Assembly (NCBI GenBank): GCA_963752195.1
Contig: CAVVXI010000001.1
Coordinates: 1,674,001 to 1,738,000, forward strand
DNA: 64,000 bases
Reading direction: 5' to 3'
From: UBA5072 sp963752195
Lineage (GTDB): Bacteria; Bacteroidota; Bacteroidia; Bacteroidales; UBA10428
A program made the translations under genes and the position numbers. Positions 20,062-29,708 of this stretch are shown here, piece by piece. A model generated the notes under the pieces. The model was not told where the DNA came from. It saw nothing but the letters and a program-made list of their open reading frames with translations, and did not search any database. Position 1 is the first letter of the stretch. Every line of letters starts with the position of its first letter.

Positions 20062-20996
20062 CGTTGCGCCGGTCGCATGCCGCCGGCCGCCCGGCAGCTA
20101 CCCGCCGCGAACGGCACCAGCGGCAGGCCCTTCGCGCCGAGGCCGTGGATCGCGAACAGGCCGCCCGGCTTGGTCTGCCCGGCGAGCGCCGCCGGCGTCG
20201 CGGCGGAGCGTCGCCGAGGTGACGTAGAGGACGTCGAGATCGGCGCCGCCGAACTCGCAGCAGGTCGGCAGGTCGATGGGCAGGTCGATGGTCGCGATCC
20301 GCCTGCCGTCCGGGTCGTAGGCGCAGGACCTTGCCCTTGAACGGCACCGTCAGCCAGTAGGTGCCGTCGGCGTCGACGGTCGCGCCGTCGACGATGTAGC
20401 CGTCCTCGGAGAGGTCGATGAAGACGCGCTCGGTTGGCGACCTCGCCGGTCGCCGGGTCGAAATCGTAGGCCCAGACGATCGGCGTGTGGCTGTCGGTGA
20501 AGTACATGGTGCGGCTGTCGGGGCTCCAGGCGAGGCCGTTGGAGCAGCCGACGCCCTCGCACCATGCGGTGGGTCGAGAGGTCGGGGTCCATGCCGGTAG
20601 AGCGCGCCGATCTTCGCCGCGCGGCTTGCCCTCGCGCCTCGAACATCGAGCCCGACCAGAAGCGGCCCTGGCGGTCGGTCTTGCCGTCGTTGAAGCGGGT
20701 GTCGGCGATGTCCGCCTCGGGGTCGGCGATCGCCTCGAAGGTCGCCGGTCGCCGGATCGAAGAAATAGAAGCCGCTAGGCCATCGTCAGCGACGAGCCCG
20801 CCCTTCTCGCGCACCGCCAGGCAGCCGAGATATTCCGGCGCCTGCCAGGTCGTCGTCCTTGCCGGTGGCGGGATCGTAGCGGTGGATGGTCGGGCCGTAG
20901 ATGTCGATCCACCACAGCACCGTTCTCGCGCGGGTCCCAGTAGGTGCTCTCGCCGAGCAGGCTCTTGGAATCGACGACGCAGGTGATCTCGGTCAT
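20058..20996 (-). CDS. SMP-30/gluconolactonase family sugar lactonase
   Basis: Metal-dependent six-bladed propeller enzyme that opens sugar lactones to sugar acids. It starts MTEITCVVDSKSLLGESTYW (metal Glu in GES). Further motifs are TRFNDGKTDRQGRFWSGSM, GVGCSNGLAWSPDSRTMYFTDS (Asn and Asp ligands), YIVDGATVDADGTYW and EFGGADLDVLYVTSA. About 310 codons. Six or more frame breaks. Its start overlaps the stop of the upstream permease (ATGA), so it is the fifth gene of the sugar ABC operon. This implies that sugar uptake is followed by oxidation to a lactone and hydrolysis. Confidence 0.87.
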
Positions 20997-22008
20997 GGCG
21001 CTTCGGCCTCCGTGGTCTCGCGGGTCCGGCGGGGCGGCCGAGCGCCCCGCGGATGGCGCCGGCGATATCGGAGAACGCGTCGCTCGCCAGCGAGACCGTG
21101 ACGAGGATGACGACGCCGTAGACGATCAGCAGCGCGCCGTTGGACAGGTTGAGCGCCGGCAGGAGGCCGGTGAGGATGGTCAGCACGAAGGCGCCGGCGA
21201 TGGTGCCGATATAGTGGCCGCTGCCGCCGAGGATCGAGGCGCCGCCGATCGCCACCGCGGCGATCGAGGTGAAGAGATAGGGGTCGCCCATGCCGAGATA
21301 GGCCTGCGCGGTGTAGCCGGTGAGCAGCATGCCGGCGAGCGCGGCGGTGAAGCCCGAGAGCGACGTAGGTGAGGATCGATCGTGCGGCACGATCGGCACG
21401 CCGGAGAACTCGGCGACCGTCGCGCTCGAGCCGACCGCGTAGAGCTGGCGGCCGAAGGCGGTCTTGGACAGCAGCGATCGTCGCGGCGATGGCGAGCACG
21501 AGCCAGATGATGACGACCACCGGGAAGCGCGCCGATCCGGCCGACCGCGAGGAACTGGATCAGCTCGCGGCGCCGTCGGCCGGCGGCGCGCCGCCGGTAT
21601 AGACGAGGATGCTGCCCTGCAGGATGACGTTGACGGCAAGCGTCATGATGATCGGCGGCACGCCGAAGAGCGCGACGCCGATGCCGTTGATCGCGCCCAC
21701 CGCGCGCCGGCGGCAAGCACGAGCGGGATCGCCCAGAGCAGCGGCTGGTCGTGCGCCGCCGGCCATCAGCGTCATCAGGATCGCCGCGCAGTTGAGCACC
21801 CAGGGCACCGACAGGTCGATGCCGCCGCCGATGATGACGAAGGTCTGGCCGAGCGCGACGATGCCGATGAAGGCGGCCAGCACCGACATCGAGCGGAGGT
21901 GCGAGGCGGACAGGAAGCCGGGCGAGAACAGGCTGGTCAGCGAACAGGAGCGCGATCATGCCGAAATAGGCGAGGAAGATCGGCGCGGTGGCGGACGATC
22001 GGGTTCAT
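20993..22008 (-). CDS. Sugar ABC transporter permease (RbsC family), second of pair
   Basis: CUT2 permease beginning MNPIVR, then ATAPIFLAYFGMIALLFA after correction. Motifs are LAAFIGIVALGQTFVIIGGG with IDLSVPW, GAINGIGVALFGVPPIIMTL, VNVILQGSILVYTGG, FGRQLYAVGSSATVAEFSGV and IAAVAIGGASILGGSGH. About 330 codons. Stop TGA 20993-20995 overlaps the lactonase start. It pairs with the permease at 22005-23010 as a heterodimer. The frame breaks near 21370, 21475, 21530, 21565, 21700, 21755, 21940 and 21990. Confidence 0.86.
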
Positions 22009-23010
22009 GCGACGCTCCTCCGCGCCGAGCTTCTCGGCGAGCGAGCTCGCCAGCACGGCGATGAGCAGGATGACGCCGGAGACGATCGGCTGCCAGTAGC
22101 TCGACACCGAGAGCACGAAGACGAGGTTGCCGATGATGGTCAGGATGAAGGCGCCGACGATGGTCCCGACAGCCCGCCGCGCCCGCCGAACAGGCTGATG
22201 CCGCCGATCACCGCCGCCGCCACCGAGGGCAGGATGTAGTCCTTGCCGATGGTCGGCGAGCCGGCGCCGGTCTGGGTGGTGAGGTAGAGCGCGGCGAGCG
22301 CCGCGAAGACGCCGGACAGCCCGTAGGTGACGAGGTTGATGCGAAGCAGCGAGACGCCCGGAGAGGAAGGCCGACTGCTCGTTCGAGCCGGTGGCGCGGA
22401 TGGCGATGCCGAGGCGGGTGCGGCGGAACCACACCCAGAAGACCAGGAGCACGACCAGCATCCAGACCGAGCGTCGACAGCCCGAGGAAGGCTGCCGTTG
22501 CCGAACTGCCATCCAGCCGTGCGGCAGGCGGCCGCCGTCGGTCGGCAGGATCAGGAGCGCGGCGCCGGAGAGGATCGACCAGGTCGCCAGCGTGACCAGG
22601 AAGGGCTGCAGGCGGAGCACCGAGATCAGCAGCGCCGTTGATCGCGCCGACGCCGAAGCCGATGGCGAGGATCGACGACGCACCACAGCAGCGACGCTGC
22701 CGCCAGCCGATCGCCGAACTGGGTCGCGGCGATCACCGTGCCGAGCGAGATCATGCCGCCGATCGAGAGGTCGATGCCGCCGCGGAGCAGCACGATCGTC
22801 TGGCCGGTCGCGGCGAGGAGGAGCGTCATCGCCGCGGCGGTGTCGATGTTGAGCTCCTCGAGCGTGAAGACGCCGCGCGGAGCGAGCCGTAGATGGCGAC
22901 CAGCGCGGCCAGCATCACGCAGGCGACGAGGAACGGGCCGCGGTCGACGAGCGACGGCCGTCCAGTCGCGCGCGGTGCGGCGCCGCGGGCTGTCGGTCCG
23001 GCGCGGTCAT
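22005..23010 (-). CDS. Sugar ABC transporter permease (RbsC family), first of pair
   Basis: CUT2 permease starting MTAPDRQPAAPHRARLDGR; the first span is FLVACVMLAALVAIYGSL. Then come LLLAATGQTIVLLRGGIDLS (family hallmark GGIDLS), GGMISLGTVIAATQFGD, LRLQPFLVTLATWSILSG, TRLGIAIRATGSNEQSAFLSG and VAAAVIGGISLFGG. About 330 codons. Start and stop both overlap neighbours by ATGA after correction, placing it between the ATPase and the second permease. Several frame breaks. Confidence 0.86.
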
Positions 23011-24528
23011 CGTGCACGGCCTGCCCGTCTTCGACCATCGCGCCGCGCAGGATGTTCTCCTCGGAGATGTCGTCGCCCTCGAGGATCGCGGCGATCCGCC
23101 CGTTGCGCAGCACCGCGACGCGGTCCGCGACATGGACGAGCTCGGGCAGGTCGCTCGAATAGAACAGGATCGCATAGCCCTTGGCGGCGAGGTCGCGCAT
23201 CAGCTGGAAGATCTCGCCCTTGGTGCCGACGTCGACGCCGCGGGTCGGGTCGTAGAGGAGCAGGACGCGCGCCTCGGTCAGCAGCATCTTGCCGAAGATC
23301 ACCTTCTGCTGGTTGCCGCCCGACAGCGTGCCGGCCGGCTGCTCCGGCGTGCCGGCCTTGATGCGCAGCACCGCCATCATCTCGTCGACCAGCGCCTTCT
23401 CGCGGCGGCGGTCGAGCAGGCCGAAGCGCGAGAAGCGCGGGATGACCGAGAGCGTCAGGTTCTCGCGCACGCTCTTGGAGAGCAGCAGGCCCTGGCCGCG
23501 CCGGTCCTCCGGCACCAGCGCGATGCCGTCGCGGCCGGTCAGCGCCTGGCGCGGCGAGCGCGGCCGTCATCGGCTTGCCCCACAGCTCGATCGTCGCCCT
23601 TCGAGCGGCCGACGCCGAACAGCGCCTGGAACAGCTCGCGCTGGCCATGGCCCTGCAGGCCGCCGACGCCGAGCACCTCGCCCTCGCGGAGGTCGAGGTC
23701 GACGCCCTTGCAGGCGGTGGCCGACGGTGAGGTCGCGGACGCTTCAGCGCGATGCGGTCGGTCGCGGTCGGCGTGCGCTCCGGATAGAGGCGCTCCATGC
23801 GGCGGCCGAGCATCTCGGCGATGATCTCGTCGTCGCTCGACCGCCGCGGTGTCGTGGGCGGCGACCGTGCTGCCGTTGCGGAACACGGTGATGCCGATTC
23901 GCGACCTGGCGGACCTCGGCGAGGCGGTGCGAGATGTAGATGACCAGCATGCCCGCGGCGGCGAGGCTCCTGGCGAGGCCGAGCAGCCAGTCGGTCTCGC
24001 GCGGCGCCAGCGCCGACGTCGCCTCGTCGAGGATCAGGACCGCGGGGTCGCGGGCGAGCGCCTTGGCGATCTCGACGACCTGGCGCTCGGCGAGCGTCAG
24101 CCGGCGCACCTCGATGTCGGGCCGGATGACGGGAATGCGGTAGCGCTCGAACAGCGCCAGCGTCGCCTGCGCGCATCTGCCGCGGCGCTGCACGGTGCCG
24201 AGCGGCGATGAGCGGCTCGCGCCGGAACCAGATGTTCTGCTCGACGGTGAGATCGGGAACCAGCGACAGCTCCTGGAACACGGCCGAGATCGCCGGCGCG
24301 CTGGGCGGCCTCGGGATTGGCGGCGGCGAACGGCTCGCCGCGGAGCAGGATCGTGCCGCCGTCGGCGCGGAGCGCGCCGGCCAGGATCTGGATGAAGGTG
24401 CTCTTGCCGGCGCCGTTCTCGCCGAGCAGGGCATGGACCTCGCCGGCGGCGGCATGGAACTCGGCCCGCGACAGCGCGGCGATGCCGCCGAAGCGCTTCG
24501 AAACCGCCGATGCCTGGATCAGGTCCAT
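23007..24528 (-). CDS. Sugar ABC transporter ATPase, two-domain (MglA/RbsA family)
   Basis: ATPase of the CUT2 importer. ATG 24528 (MDLIQASAVSKRFGGIAALS) is preferred over an in-frame ATG 36 bases upstream because GGAGGG lies at proper spacing. Domain 1: Walker A GENGAGKST, VFQELSLVPDLTVEQNIW, LTLAERQVVEIAKAL, Walker B LILDEATSALAPRE, ISHRLAEV. Domain 2: degenerate Walker A GLQGHGQREL, LVPEDRRGQGLLL, LSGGNQQKVIFGKM, and a Walker B that reads LLLYDPTRGVDVGT, so the catalytic Glu position is Pro. About 500 codons. The frame breaks are mostly at 23550-23750 and 24170-24300; 23010-23515 is clean. Confidence 0.87.
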
Positions 24529-24553
24529 GTGCCTGACGCCCTCCACAAAGAAA

Positions 24554-24593
24554 CGGCGCCCCATCGGCCACCGTCGGGACCGCAGGGGCGCCG
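24554..24593 (-). terminator. Terminator-like hairpin between binding-protein and ATPase genes
   Basis: CGGCGCCCC (24554-24562) and GGGGCGCCG (24585-24593) form a 9-bp stem. Read on the minus strand it is followed by TTTCTTTG, a U-rich run. It lies downstream of the binding-protein stop (24607) and upstream of the ATPase start, so it probably acts as a partial terminator. Confidence 0.6.
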
Positions 24594-24606
24594 CCGGGAG
24601 GACGGA

Positions 24607-25679
24607 CTATGAGCCGGCGGCTTCTTCGGCCGTGATCTCGACCCAGTCCGGGCGTGATCGGCAGGGTCAGTCCCGGCGGGCGATCCGGCAAGGCATTCTT
24701 GCCGATCTCGATCTTCTGGATCGTGGCGTCGGGATAGAGCTCGGACTTCCAGTCGCCGCCATTGGTCGCCAGGAAGTCGCCGTTGACCAGGATGTGGCGG
24801 TCGGCCGGCTTCGGCTTGCCGTCGAGGATGTCGACCGCCATCCGGATCGCCTCGGACGACAGGAAGGCCGGGTTGGAGCCGAGGATGCACTTGGCGCCCT
24901 CGGTCTGCGCGCAGGTGGTCGCGGCGACGTTGTAGGAGAAGGCGGTGACCGGAACGATCGGCCGGCCGGCGTCCTGCAGCGCCTTGATCGCGCCGGTGCC
25001 GTAGCCCTGGGTGAGGATGCCGTCGACCTCGGGATGGGCGGCGAGCAGGCTGGCGACGCCGGCCTGCTCCGGCCCGAGCGCATATTCGCCGTTGTAGTTG
25101 CCGATCGACCTCGATGTCCGGGATACTTCTTCAGCACCTCGAGATAGCCGTTCTCGAGCTGGGCCGAGATCGGCGCGCCGGCGAGGCCGCGGTCGACGAA
25201 GACCTTGCCCTTGCCGCCGAGCTGCTCGCCATCCATTCGGCCAGCACCGCCGGGATGCGGTTCCAGTCGGACTCCAGCGCATAGGCGCAGGGCTCGGTCA
25301 CCACCTGGTCGAAGCTGATGACGACGATGCCGGCGTCGCAGGCCTTCTTGATCGTCGGGTTCAGCGCCTCGGCCGAACCGGCGTCGATCAGGATCGCGTC
25401 GGGCTTGGCGCGGATGATGTTGTTGAGCGAGTTGATCTGCGCCTGGACGGTGTTCTCGACGTTCTCGATCTTGAGGTCGACGCGGCCGGCCAGCGGCCCC
25501 TTGTTCACCGAGACCTCGGCGACGCGCTCCATCTGCTGGCGCCAGTCGTTGCCGATGAAGTTGTTGGAGAGATAGATCGTGTAGGTCTTGTCCTCGGCCG
25601 CGGCCTGGCTGCCGAAGCTTCCGGCCAGCACGGCGGTCGCGCAGACCGCGGATGCAAGCACGCCAATGTAGCGGTTCAC
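24607..25679 (-). CDS. Periplasmic sugar-binding protein (Peripla_BP_4 family)
   Basis: Binding protein of the minus-strand CUT2 system. It starts MNRYIGVLASAVCATAVLAG with a signal peptide ending SQAAA. The mature part reads TYTIYLSNNFIGNDWRQQM, NVENTVQAQINSLNNIIRA, DAILIDAGSAEALNPTI, VVISFDQVVTEPCAYALESD, DGILTQGYGTGAIKALQDAG and FLSSEAIRMAVDILDG. About 355 codons, ending with EEAAGS at TAG. The YLSNNFIGNDWRQQM opening resembles the binding proteins of rhizobial sugar/polyol systems. The frame breaks near 25105, 25230 and 24650. Confidence 0.87.
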
Positions 25680-25794
25680 TCTCGTCTCCTCCCTTTGTCC
25701 GGGCGTTCATCGCCCGTCTGAGTCGTTGGCGGCCCGCACGTTCCTCCCGCCGGGCCTGGTCCGTCCGCGGGCCGCATGGCGGCGCCGGGGCGAT

Positions 25795-25836
25795 CATCAT
25801 AATTATGATGCTATTATAATTTTGTCGTGCCGTCAA
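25795..25836 (-). promoter_or_regulatory. Promoter with palindromic operator before binding-protein operon
   Basis: On the minus strand, TTGACG (25831-25836) is followed 17 bases later by TAGCAT (25808-25813). The region contains ATTATAAT (25813-25820) and a perfect 16-bp palindrome, CATCATAATTATGATG (25795-25810). The same -35 and the AATTATAATA element occur at 13056-13092. Probable operator of the GntR protein encoded just upstream. Confidence 0.72.
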
Positions 25837-25904
25837 CGCCAATCTCACCGGCCGTGAGGGCGCGGCGTGCGAGCGCGCGGTCTCGGCGCGGTCGAGGCCG
25901 TCGC

Positions 25905-26683
25905 TCAGGAGATGTCGTTCGGCGCGTCGTAGGTGAGCGTGTAGGTGTCGCCGCGATGGCGGGCGATGGTGAACTCGATCGGCTCCTGCGCCTCGCGACG
26001 CGGTAGAGCATCTCGATCGGCGAGGACCGGCGATCCCTCCGTCGCAGTCGAGGTCGCGCGCCACGCGCCGCGTCGGCGAGCTCGGCCTTGACCGTGATGC
26101 CGGCGGCGGCGAGCCGCAGCCCGAGGTGCTTCTGGACGGAGCGGAAGATCAGGACGTCGTCGAAATCCTCCCGCGTCAGGCGCTTGCCGATCTCGGGCGG
26201 GAAGTAGCGTGGTGACCTGCGTGTCCGGCCGTCCGCGCACGATGAGGATGCCGCGCAGGCAGAAGCAGCGCTCGCCGGCGCGCAGCCCGAAGATCTCCCG
26301 CGCCTGCCGTCGAGTCCTCCCGGCGGTAGCTCTTGATCGACGAGCTCGGCGTTCTCGGTATAGGCGGCGATGTCGCCGAAGCTGCGGAAACTCCAGCCGA
26401 GGCGCGATCGGCGGCTCGCGCGCCGCGATCACGGCGGGCTTGGCCGAGCGCTTGCGGATCAGGCCGTCGGCGGCGAGTTCGCGCAGCGCCTGGCGGACGG
26501 TGATCAGGCTGATGCCGAACCGATCGGCGATCTCGGCTTCCTTCGGCAGGCTGGCGCCGACCGGGAAGCTGCCGTCGGCGATCGGCTCGCGGAGCACATT
26601 GGCGAGCTGCCGGTACAGCGGCCCGTTGGCGCGCCGTAGCTGCCGGTCGGAAGCTCCTCGAGGCTGATGGCGTCTTGGCTCAT
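25905..26683 (-). CDS. GntR family transcriptional regulator, HutC subfamily
   Basis: Repressor-type regulator with an N-terminal winged helix and a C-terminal UTRA ligand domain. It starts MSQDAISLEELPTGSYG. The HTH is LYRQLANVLREPIADGSFP, KEAEIADRFGISLITVR and QALRELAADGLIRKRS. The UTRA part contains EIFGLRAGERCFCLRGILIV, EGSPVLAIEMLYR and the end GDTYTLTYDAPNDIS. About 255 codons. Located directly upstream of the sugar ABC operon, with palindromes at 25795-25810 and a related one at 13077-13092. I infer that it controls both CUT2 operons and senses the sugar or a derivative. The frame breaks are at 25995-26070, 26310, 26400 and 26630. Confidence 0.86.
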
Positions 26684-26719
26684 CCCGGCGGGTGTGGGGC
26701 ACGATGTGACACCGCGCGG

Positions 26720-26748
26720 CCATAACGCACGCGGCGGGGACTGTCCAA
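26720..26748 (-). promoter_or_regulatory. Candidate promoter of the HutC-type regulator
   Basis: On the minus strand, TTGGAC (26743-26748) and TTATGG (26720-26725) are separated by 17 bases and lie about 40 bases upstream of the regulator start at 26683. Confidence 0.4.
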
Positions 26749-26788
26749 CCATAGTCACGCAATGTCGGTGCCGGCAAGCCGGGCCGCG

Positions 26789-27469
26789 TCACCGCGAATC
26801 GCGCGGGCGGTCGAGCTTCGCCAGCAGCCGCCAGGTATGCGTGTCGCTGGCGCGGCTGGCGAACAGCGCCATGTCCTCGGGATTGCTGCAGTCGAGGCCG
26901 ATGCCGGGCAGCGGCAGGACGAGCGGGTCGAAGCCGGCGTCCTGCGCCGCCGCGATGTGCGGCAGGAAGCTGTCATGGCCGAAGGCGAACGTCGCCGCGT
27001 CCGGCGGCGAGACGAGGATCGCGTTCGAGCCGCGGCGGTCATGGGCCGGCACGATCACATAGTCGCGCCCGCCCCGGTGCGCGGCGAGCACCGCGCGGAT
27101 TTCCCCGGCGGTGATGCCGGGGATGTCGCCGGGAAGCGCGAGCATGGCGATGCAGCCCTCGCGGGCGAGCCGCCACGCCGCGCTGGTCACCGCCGCCGTC
27201 TGTCCGCTCCGGGCATCGCCGGCCTCGACCACCGCGCCGAAGCGCGTCGCCAGCGCGGCAGCGTCGGGGTCGGCGGTGACCACCAGCAGCCCGGCGAGGT
27301 CGTCGGCCGCGGCATCGATGGCGGTCAGCACGTCGGTCAGCATCGCCTCGGCGAGGGCCCGCCGGACGGCAGGCGGGTAGGCCGCCGCGAGCCGCTGCTT
27401 GGCGTCGTCGAGCGCCTTGACCGGCACCACAGCCCAGGCCGAACGGGCCGGAAGCCGGGTCGCGGTCAC
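26789..27469 (-). CDS. cofC: CofC-like nucleotidyltransferase (2-phospho-L-lactate guanylyltransferase family)
   Basis: In coenzyme F420 synthesis CofC/FbiD activates phospholactate or phosphoenolpyruvate with GTP. GTG 27469 is chosen because the family pattern begins WAVVPVKALDDAKQRLAA. Other marks are MLTDVLTAIDAAADDLAG, LLVVTADPDAAALATRFG, MLALPGDIPGITAGEI, SNAILVSPPDAATFAFGHDSF and PGIGLDCSNPEDMALF. About 225 codons, normal. If one extra base near 26808 is removed, the end moves to 26755 (ending AGTDIA). No cofD or cofE neighbour is visible, so a role in F420 synthesis is inferred from family alone. Another NTP-transfer role is possible. Confidence 0.75.
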   Translation of the reverse strand: MTATRLPARSAWAVVPVKALDDAKQRLAAAYPPAVRRALAEAMLTDVLTAIDAAADDLAGLLVVTADPDAAALATRFGAVVEAGDARSGQTAAVTSAAWRLAREGCIAMLALPGDIPGITAGEIRAVLAAHRGGRDYVIVPAHDRRGSNAILVSPPDAATFAFGHDSFLPHIAAAQDAGFDPLVLPLPGIGLDCSNPEDMALFASRASDTHTWRLLAKLDRPRDSR

Positions 27470-27833
27470 GGCGTCGCTGCCGGCGCGAGGGCCAGGAGGA
27501 CAAGATCGCCGGGCCCGAGCCCGACATCCGGCCGGCCCCAGCCGCCGCTCCGGCGCGGGCGATGGCGCGTGGCCCGCGGCAGGATTGGGAGGAGGCGTGT
27601 CGACATCGGGCGCGCGTGCCTTGCCGCTGGTGCAGGTGGAGCCGCCCGCAACCCGCCGGCGTGCTTGGGGGCGACGACGGGCCGGAGCCGTCAATATAGA
27701 TCGGAACCGGTTGCGCCGGGCGATCTTGCGTCGCCCGCATGGCGGTCTCGGGAGGAGGAAAGGGAACCTTGGCGGTCGCGGCCTCCGCCTCGGGGGCCGA
27801 GGTGCGCTTTCCCGGCCCGCCCGTCCCTCGCGG
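27470..27833. other. Non-coding stretch, nothing convincing
   Basis: 364 bases between the hypothetical gene ending at 27834 and the cofC start. Open frames exist on both strands, but their composition is Arg/Pro/Gly-rich shadow coding. One minus frame (27466-27651) ends with a TGA that overlaps the cofC GTG, which is suggestive of coupling, but its sequence resembles no family I know. No clear promoter or terminator seen. Confidence 0.4.
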
Positions 27834-28145
27834 TCAGGCCGCCGTCGCCGTATCGCCGCGGTCGACCTCCGGACCCCGCCCCTGGTGCCGGGGTGCGCGT
27901 GCGAGACGCGTCAGCTGCATCGCCCGCGCCTTGCTCACCACCTCGCGCTGGATGGCATGGATCTCCTTCCGCGCCGGGCTCTTGTCCGCCGGCGCCAGAT
28001 TGGCACGGTCGAGCGCGCGCAGCGCCGTGAGCGTCACCTCCTGGAGCCAGCGGTCGGGCTCGGCCATGCTCTGGTACTGGCCGACAAGCCGATCGATCAC
28101 CCGGCGACGCCTGTCGGATGGGGGCTCTGCGTCCCGCCCATTCAT
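27834..28145 (-). CDS. Hypothetical protein, 103 residues
   Basis: ATG 28145 follows AAGGAGAGGTGGCAAA. The protein begins MNGRDAEPPSDRRRRVIDRL and is charged, largely helical by composition, with EVTLTALRALDRANLAPAD and KEIHAIQREVVSKARAMQL, then a disordered basic tail. No signal peptide, membrane span or known motif was seen. It lies downstream of the Mpl-like ligase on the same strand, with an 88-base gap, and upstream of cofC. The frame is uninterrupted. Function unknown. Confidence 0.55.
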   Translation of the reverse strand: MNGRDAEPPSDRRRRVIDRLVGQYQSMAEPDRWLQEVTLTALRALDRANLAPADKSPARKEIHAIQREVVSKARAMQLTRLARAPRHQGRGPEVDRGDTATAA

Positions 28146-28233
28146 TTTGCCACCTCTCCTTGCGATCCCCAGCAAGAGAGAACACCACGCCTGCCGATCC
28201 GGTTCCAAAACTCGCTGCTAGATATCCACAAAA

Positions 28234-29700
28234 TCAACCGGCCACGGCCGGCGCACGGGCCGGTTCGGGCGGGGCGGCGGTCCGATCCGCCCCGATTGCC
28301 GCCGCAAGCCGGGCCGCCAGGCCGCCGAAGGGCCCGCTCGACATGACCAGGAGGTCGGTGCCGGGCGCGACATCCGCCGCTACCTCGGCGACGATGGCGG
28401 CCACGTCTCCGGCGGCGGTCGCCGGCGTGCCGTCGGCCCGGATACCGGCGGCAAGCGCCCGGCTGTCGAGCGTCGGCCGGCCGTAGGTGAGCGGCGGCAC
28501 CGCGGCGATCGTCGCCCGGTCGGCAGCGCCGAGGGCGGCGCGGTAGGCGTCGTGGAACTGGGGGCCCTTGCTGGTCGCCGAGCGCGGCTCGAAGATCGCC
28601 CATACCGTCCGGGCGCCGGCCTGCTTCAGCGCGGCGATCGACGCGGCGACCTCGGTGGGATGGTGGGCGAAGTCGCTGACGATGCGGATCGTCCCGGCCT
28701 CGGCGACCACCTCGAGCCTCTGGCGCGCGCCGGAGAAGGTGGCAAGGGCCTTGCCGATCGCCGCCTCGCCGATCCCGGCAAGGTGGGCGCCGACCGTGGC
28801 GAGGGCGGCGTTGTCGACGTTGTGGCGGCCGGGGACCATGAGCGCGAACGGTCCGAGCCGGCCGCCCCCGGCCGCCTCGAGCGCGAATGCGAATCCCGCG
28901 TCGCCGGGCGTCTCCCCGACGATCCGCCAGTCGCGGGCCGCCCCCCGGCCGACGCTCACCACCCGGCAGGGCGCTGCCGCCATGGCGGCGGCGATCATGG
29001 CGTCGTCCGCCGTGGTCACGACCGCCCCCGCCGGGTCGACCCCGGCCACCAGGCCGGCGAAGGCGGCGACCACCGCTGCAAGATCGGGGAAGACGTCGCC
29101 ATGGTCGAATTCGATGTTGGTGATGGCGGCGAGCGCCGGCCGGTAGTGGAGGAATTTTGGGGTCGGGTCGAGATTGGAGGACTTGTACTCGTCGCCCTCG
29201 ATGATCAGCGCTGCCCCGGGCCGGGGCAGCCGGGCGCCCTCGCCGAGGTTCCTCGGGATGCCGCCGACCAGGAAGCCCGCACCGGTGCCGGCGATGTCGT
29301 GGATCCAGGCCAGCATCGAGGTGGTGGTCGTCTTGCCGTGGGTGCCGGCGACGACATGGGCGGGATGCCCGGCGCCGATCACGTACCGGGCGATGGCCGC
29401 CGGGAAGGAGATCACCGGCGTGCTGCCGGCGGTGGCGGCGCCGAATTCGGGGTTCCGGGCCGGTATGGAGGCGCCGAGCACGATCGTGTCGAGCCCGGGC
29501 CGGTCGGGTCCGGGGCCGAGATTGTCCACGGAGAACGGCAGGATCGGGATGGCATGCGCGGCGAGGATGTCGCTCATCGGAGGATGCGCCGCGTCGTCGG
29601 AGCCGCTGACGACGTGGCCGAGCTGCTGGAGCATCACGGCGAGGCCGGCCATGCCTGACCCGCAGATGCCGATGAGGTGGATGCGCTCGGCCGCCATCAT
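28234..29700 (-). CDS. mpl: Mpl-like Mur ligase (UDP-MurNAc:tripeptide ligase family)
   Basis: Mpl recycles murein tripeptide by attaching it to UDP-N-acetylmuramate in the cytoplasm. The uninterrupted 488-residue frame begins MMAAERIHLIGICGSGMAGL. Features are GSDDAAHPPMSDIL, ATP-binding AGTHGKTTTTSMLAW (about residue 117), EGDEYKSSNLDPTPKFLHYR, ITNIEFDHGDVFPDL (Mpl-specific EFDH), GRHNVDNAALA, DFAHHPTEV and FEPRSATSKG. It is longer than E. coli Mpl (457). Start 29700 is 9 bases after the stop of the PP2C-like gene, so the two are probably co-transcribed. A MurC-like ligase acting on another substrate is possible. Confidence 0.82.
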   Translation of the reverse strand: MMAAERIHLIGICGSGMAGLAVMLQQLGHVVSGSDDAAHPPMSDILAAHAIPILPFSVDNLGPGPDRPGLDTIVLGASIPARNPEFGAATAGSTPVISFPAAIARYVIGAGHPAHVVAGTHGKTTTTSMLAWIHDIAGTGAGFLVGGIPRNLGEGARLPRPGAALIIEGDEYKSSNLDPTPKFLHYRPALAAITNIEFDHGDVFPDLAAVVAAFAGLVAGVDPAGAVVTTADDAMIAAAMAAAPCRVVSVGRGAARDWRIVGETPGDAGFAFALEAAGGGRLGPFALMVPGRHNVDNAALATVGAHLAGIGEAAIGKALATFSGARQRLEVVAEAGTIRIVSDFAHHPTEVAASIAALKQAGARTVWAIFEPRSATSKGPQFHDAYRAALGAADRATIAAVPPLTYGRPTLDSRALAAGIRADGTPATAAGDVAAIVAEVAADVAPGTDLLVMSSGPFGGLAARLAAAIGADRTAAPPEPARAPAVAG

Positions 29701-29708
29701 GGGCCGGC

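Noticed and set aside
1..27000. Reading the broken genes as a large pseudogene graveyard
   Set aside because: All resolved breaks are single inserted G/C bases, active-site motifs and codon bias are preserved across them, and the overlaps between genes (ATGA) are intact after correction.
27466..27651. Small minus-strand gene coupled to cofC by a GTGA overlap
   Set aside because: Composition looks like shadow coding, there is no recognisable family or ribosome site, and an alternative cofC start would remove the overlap.
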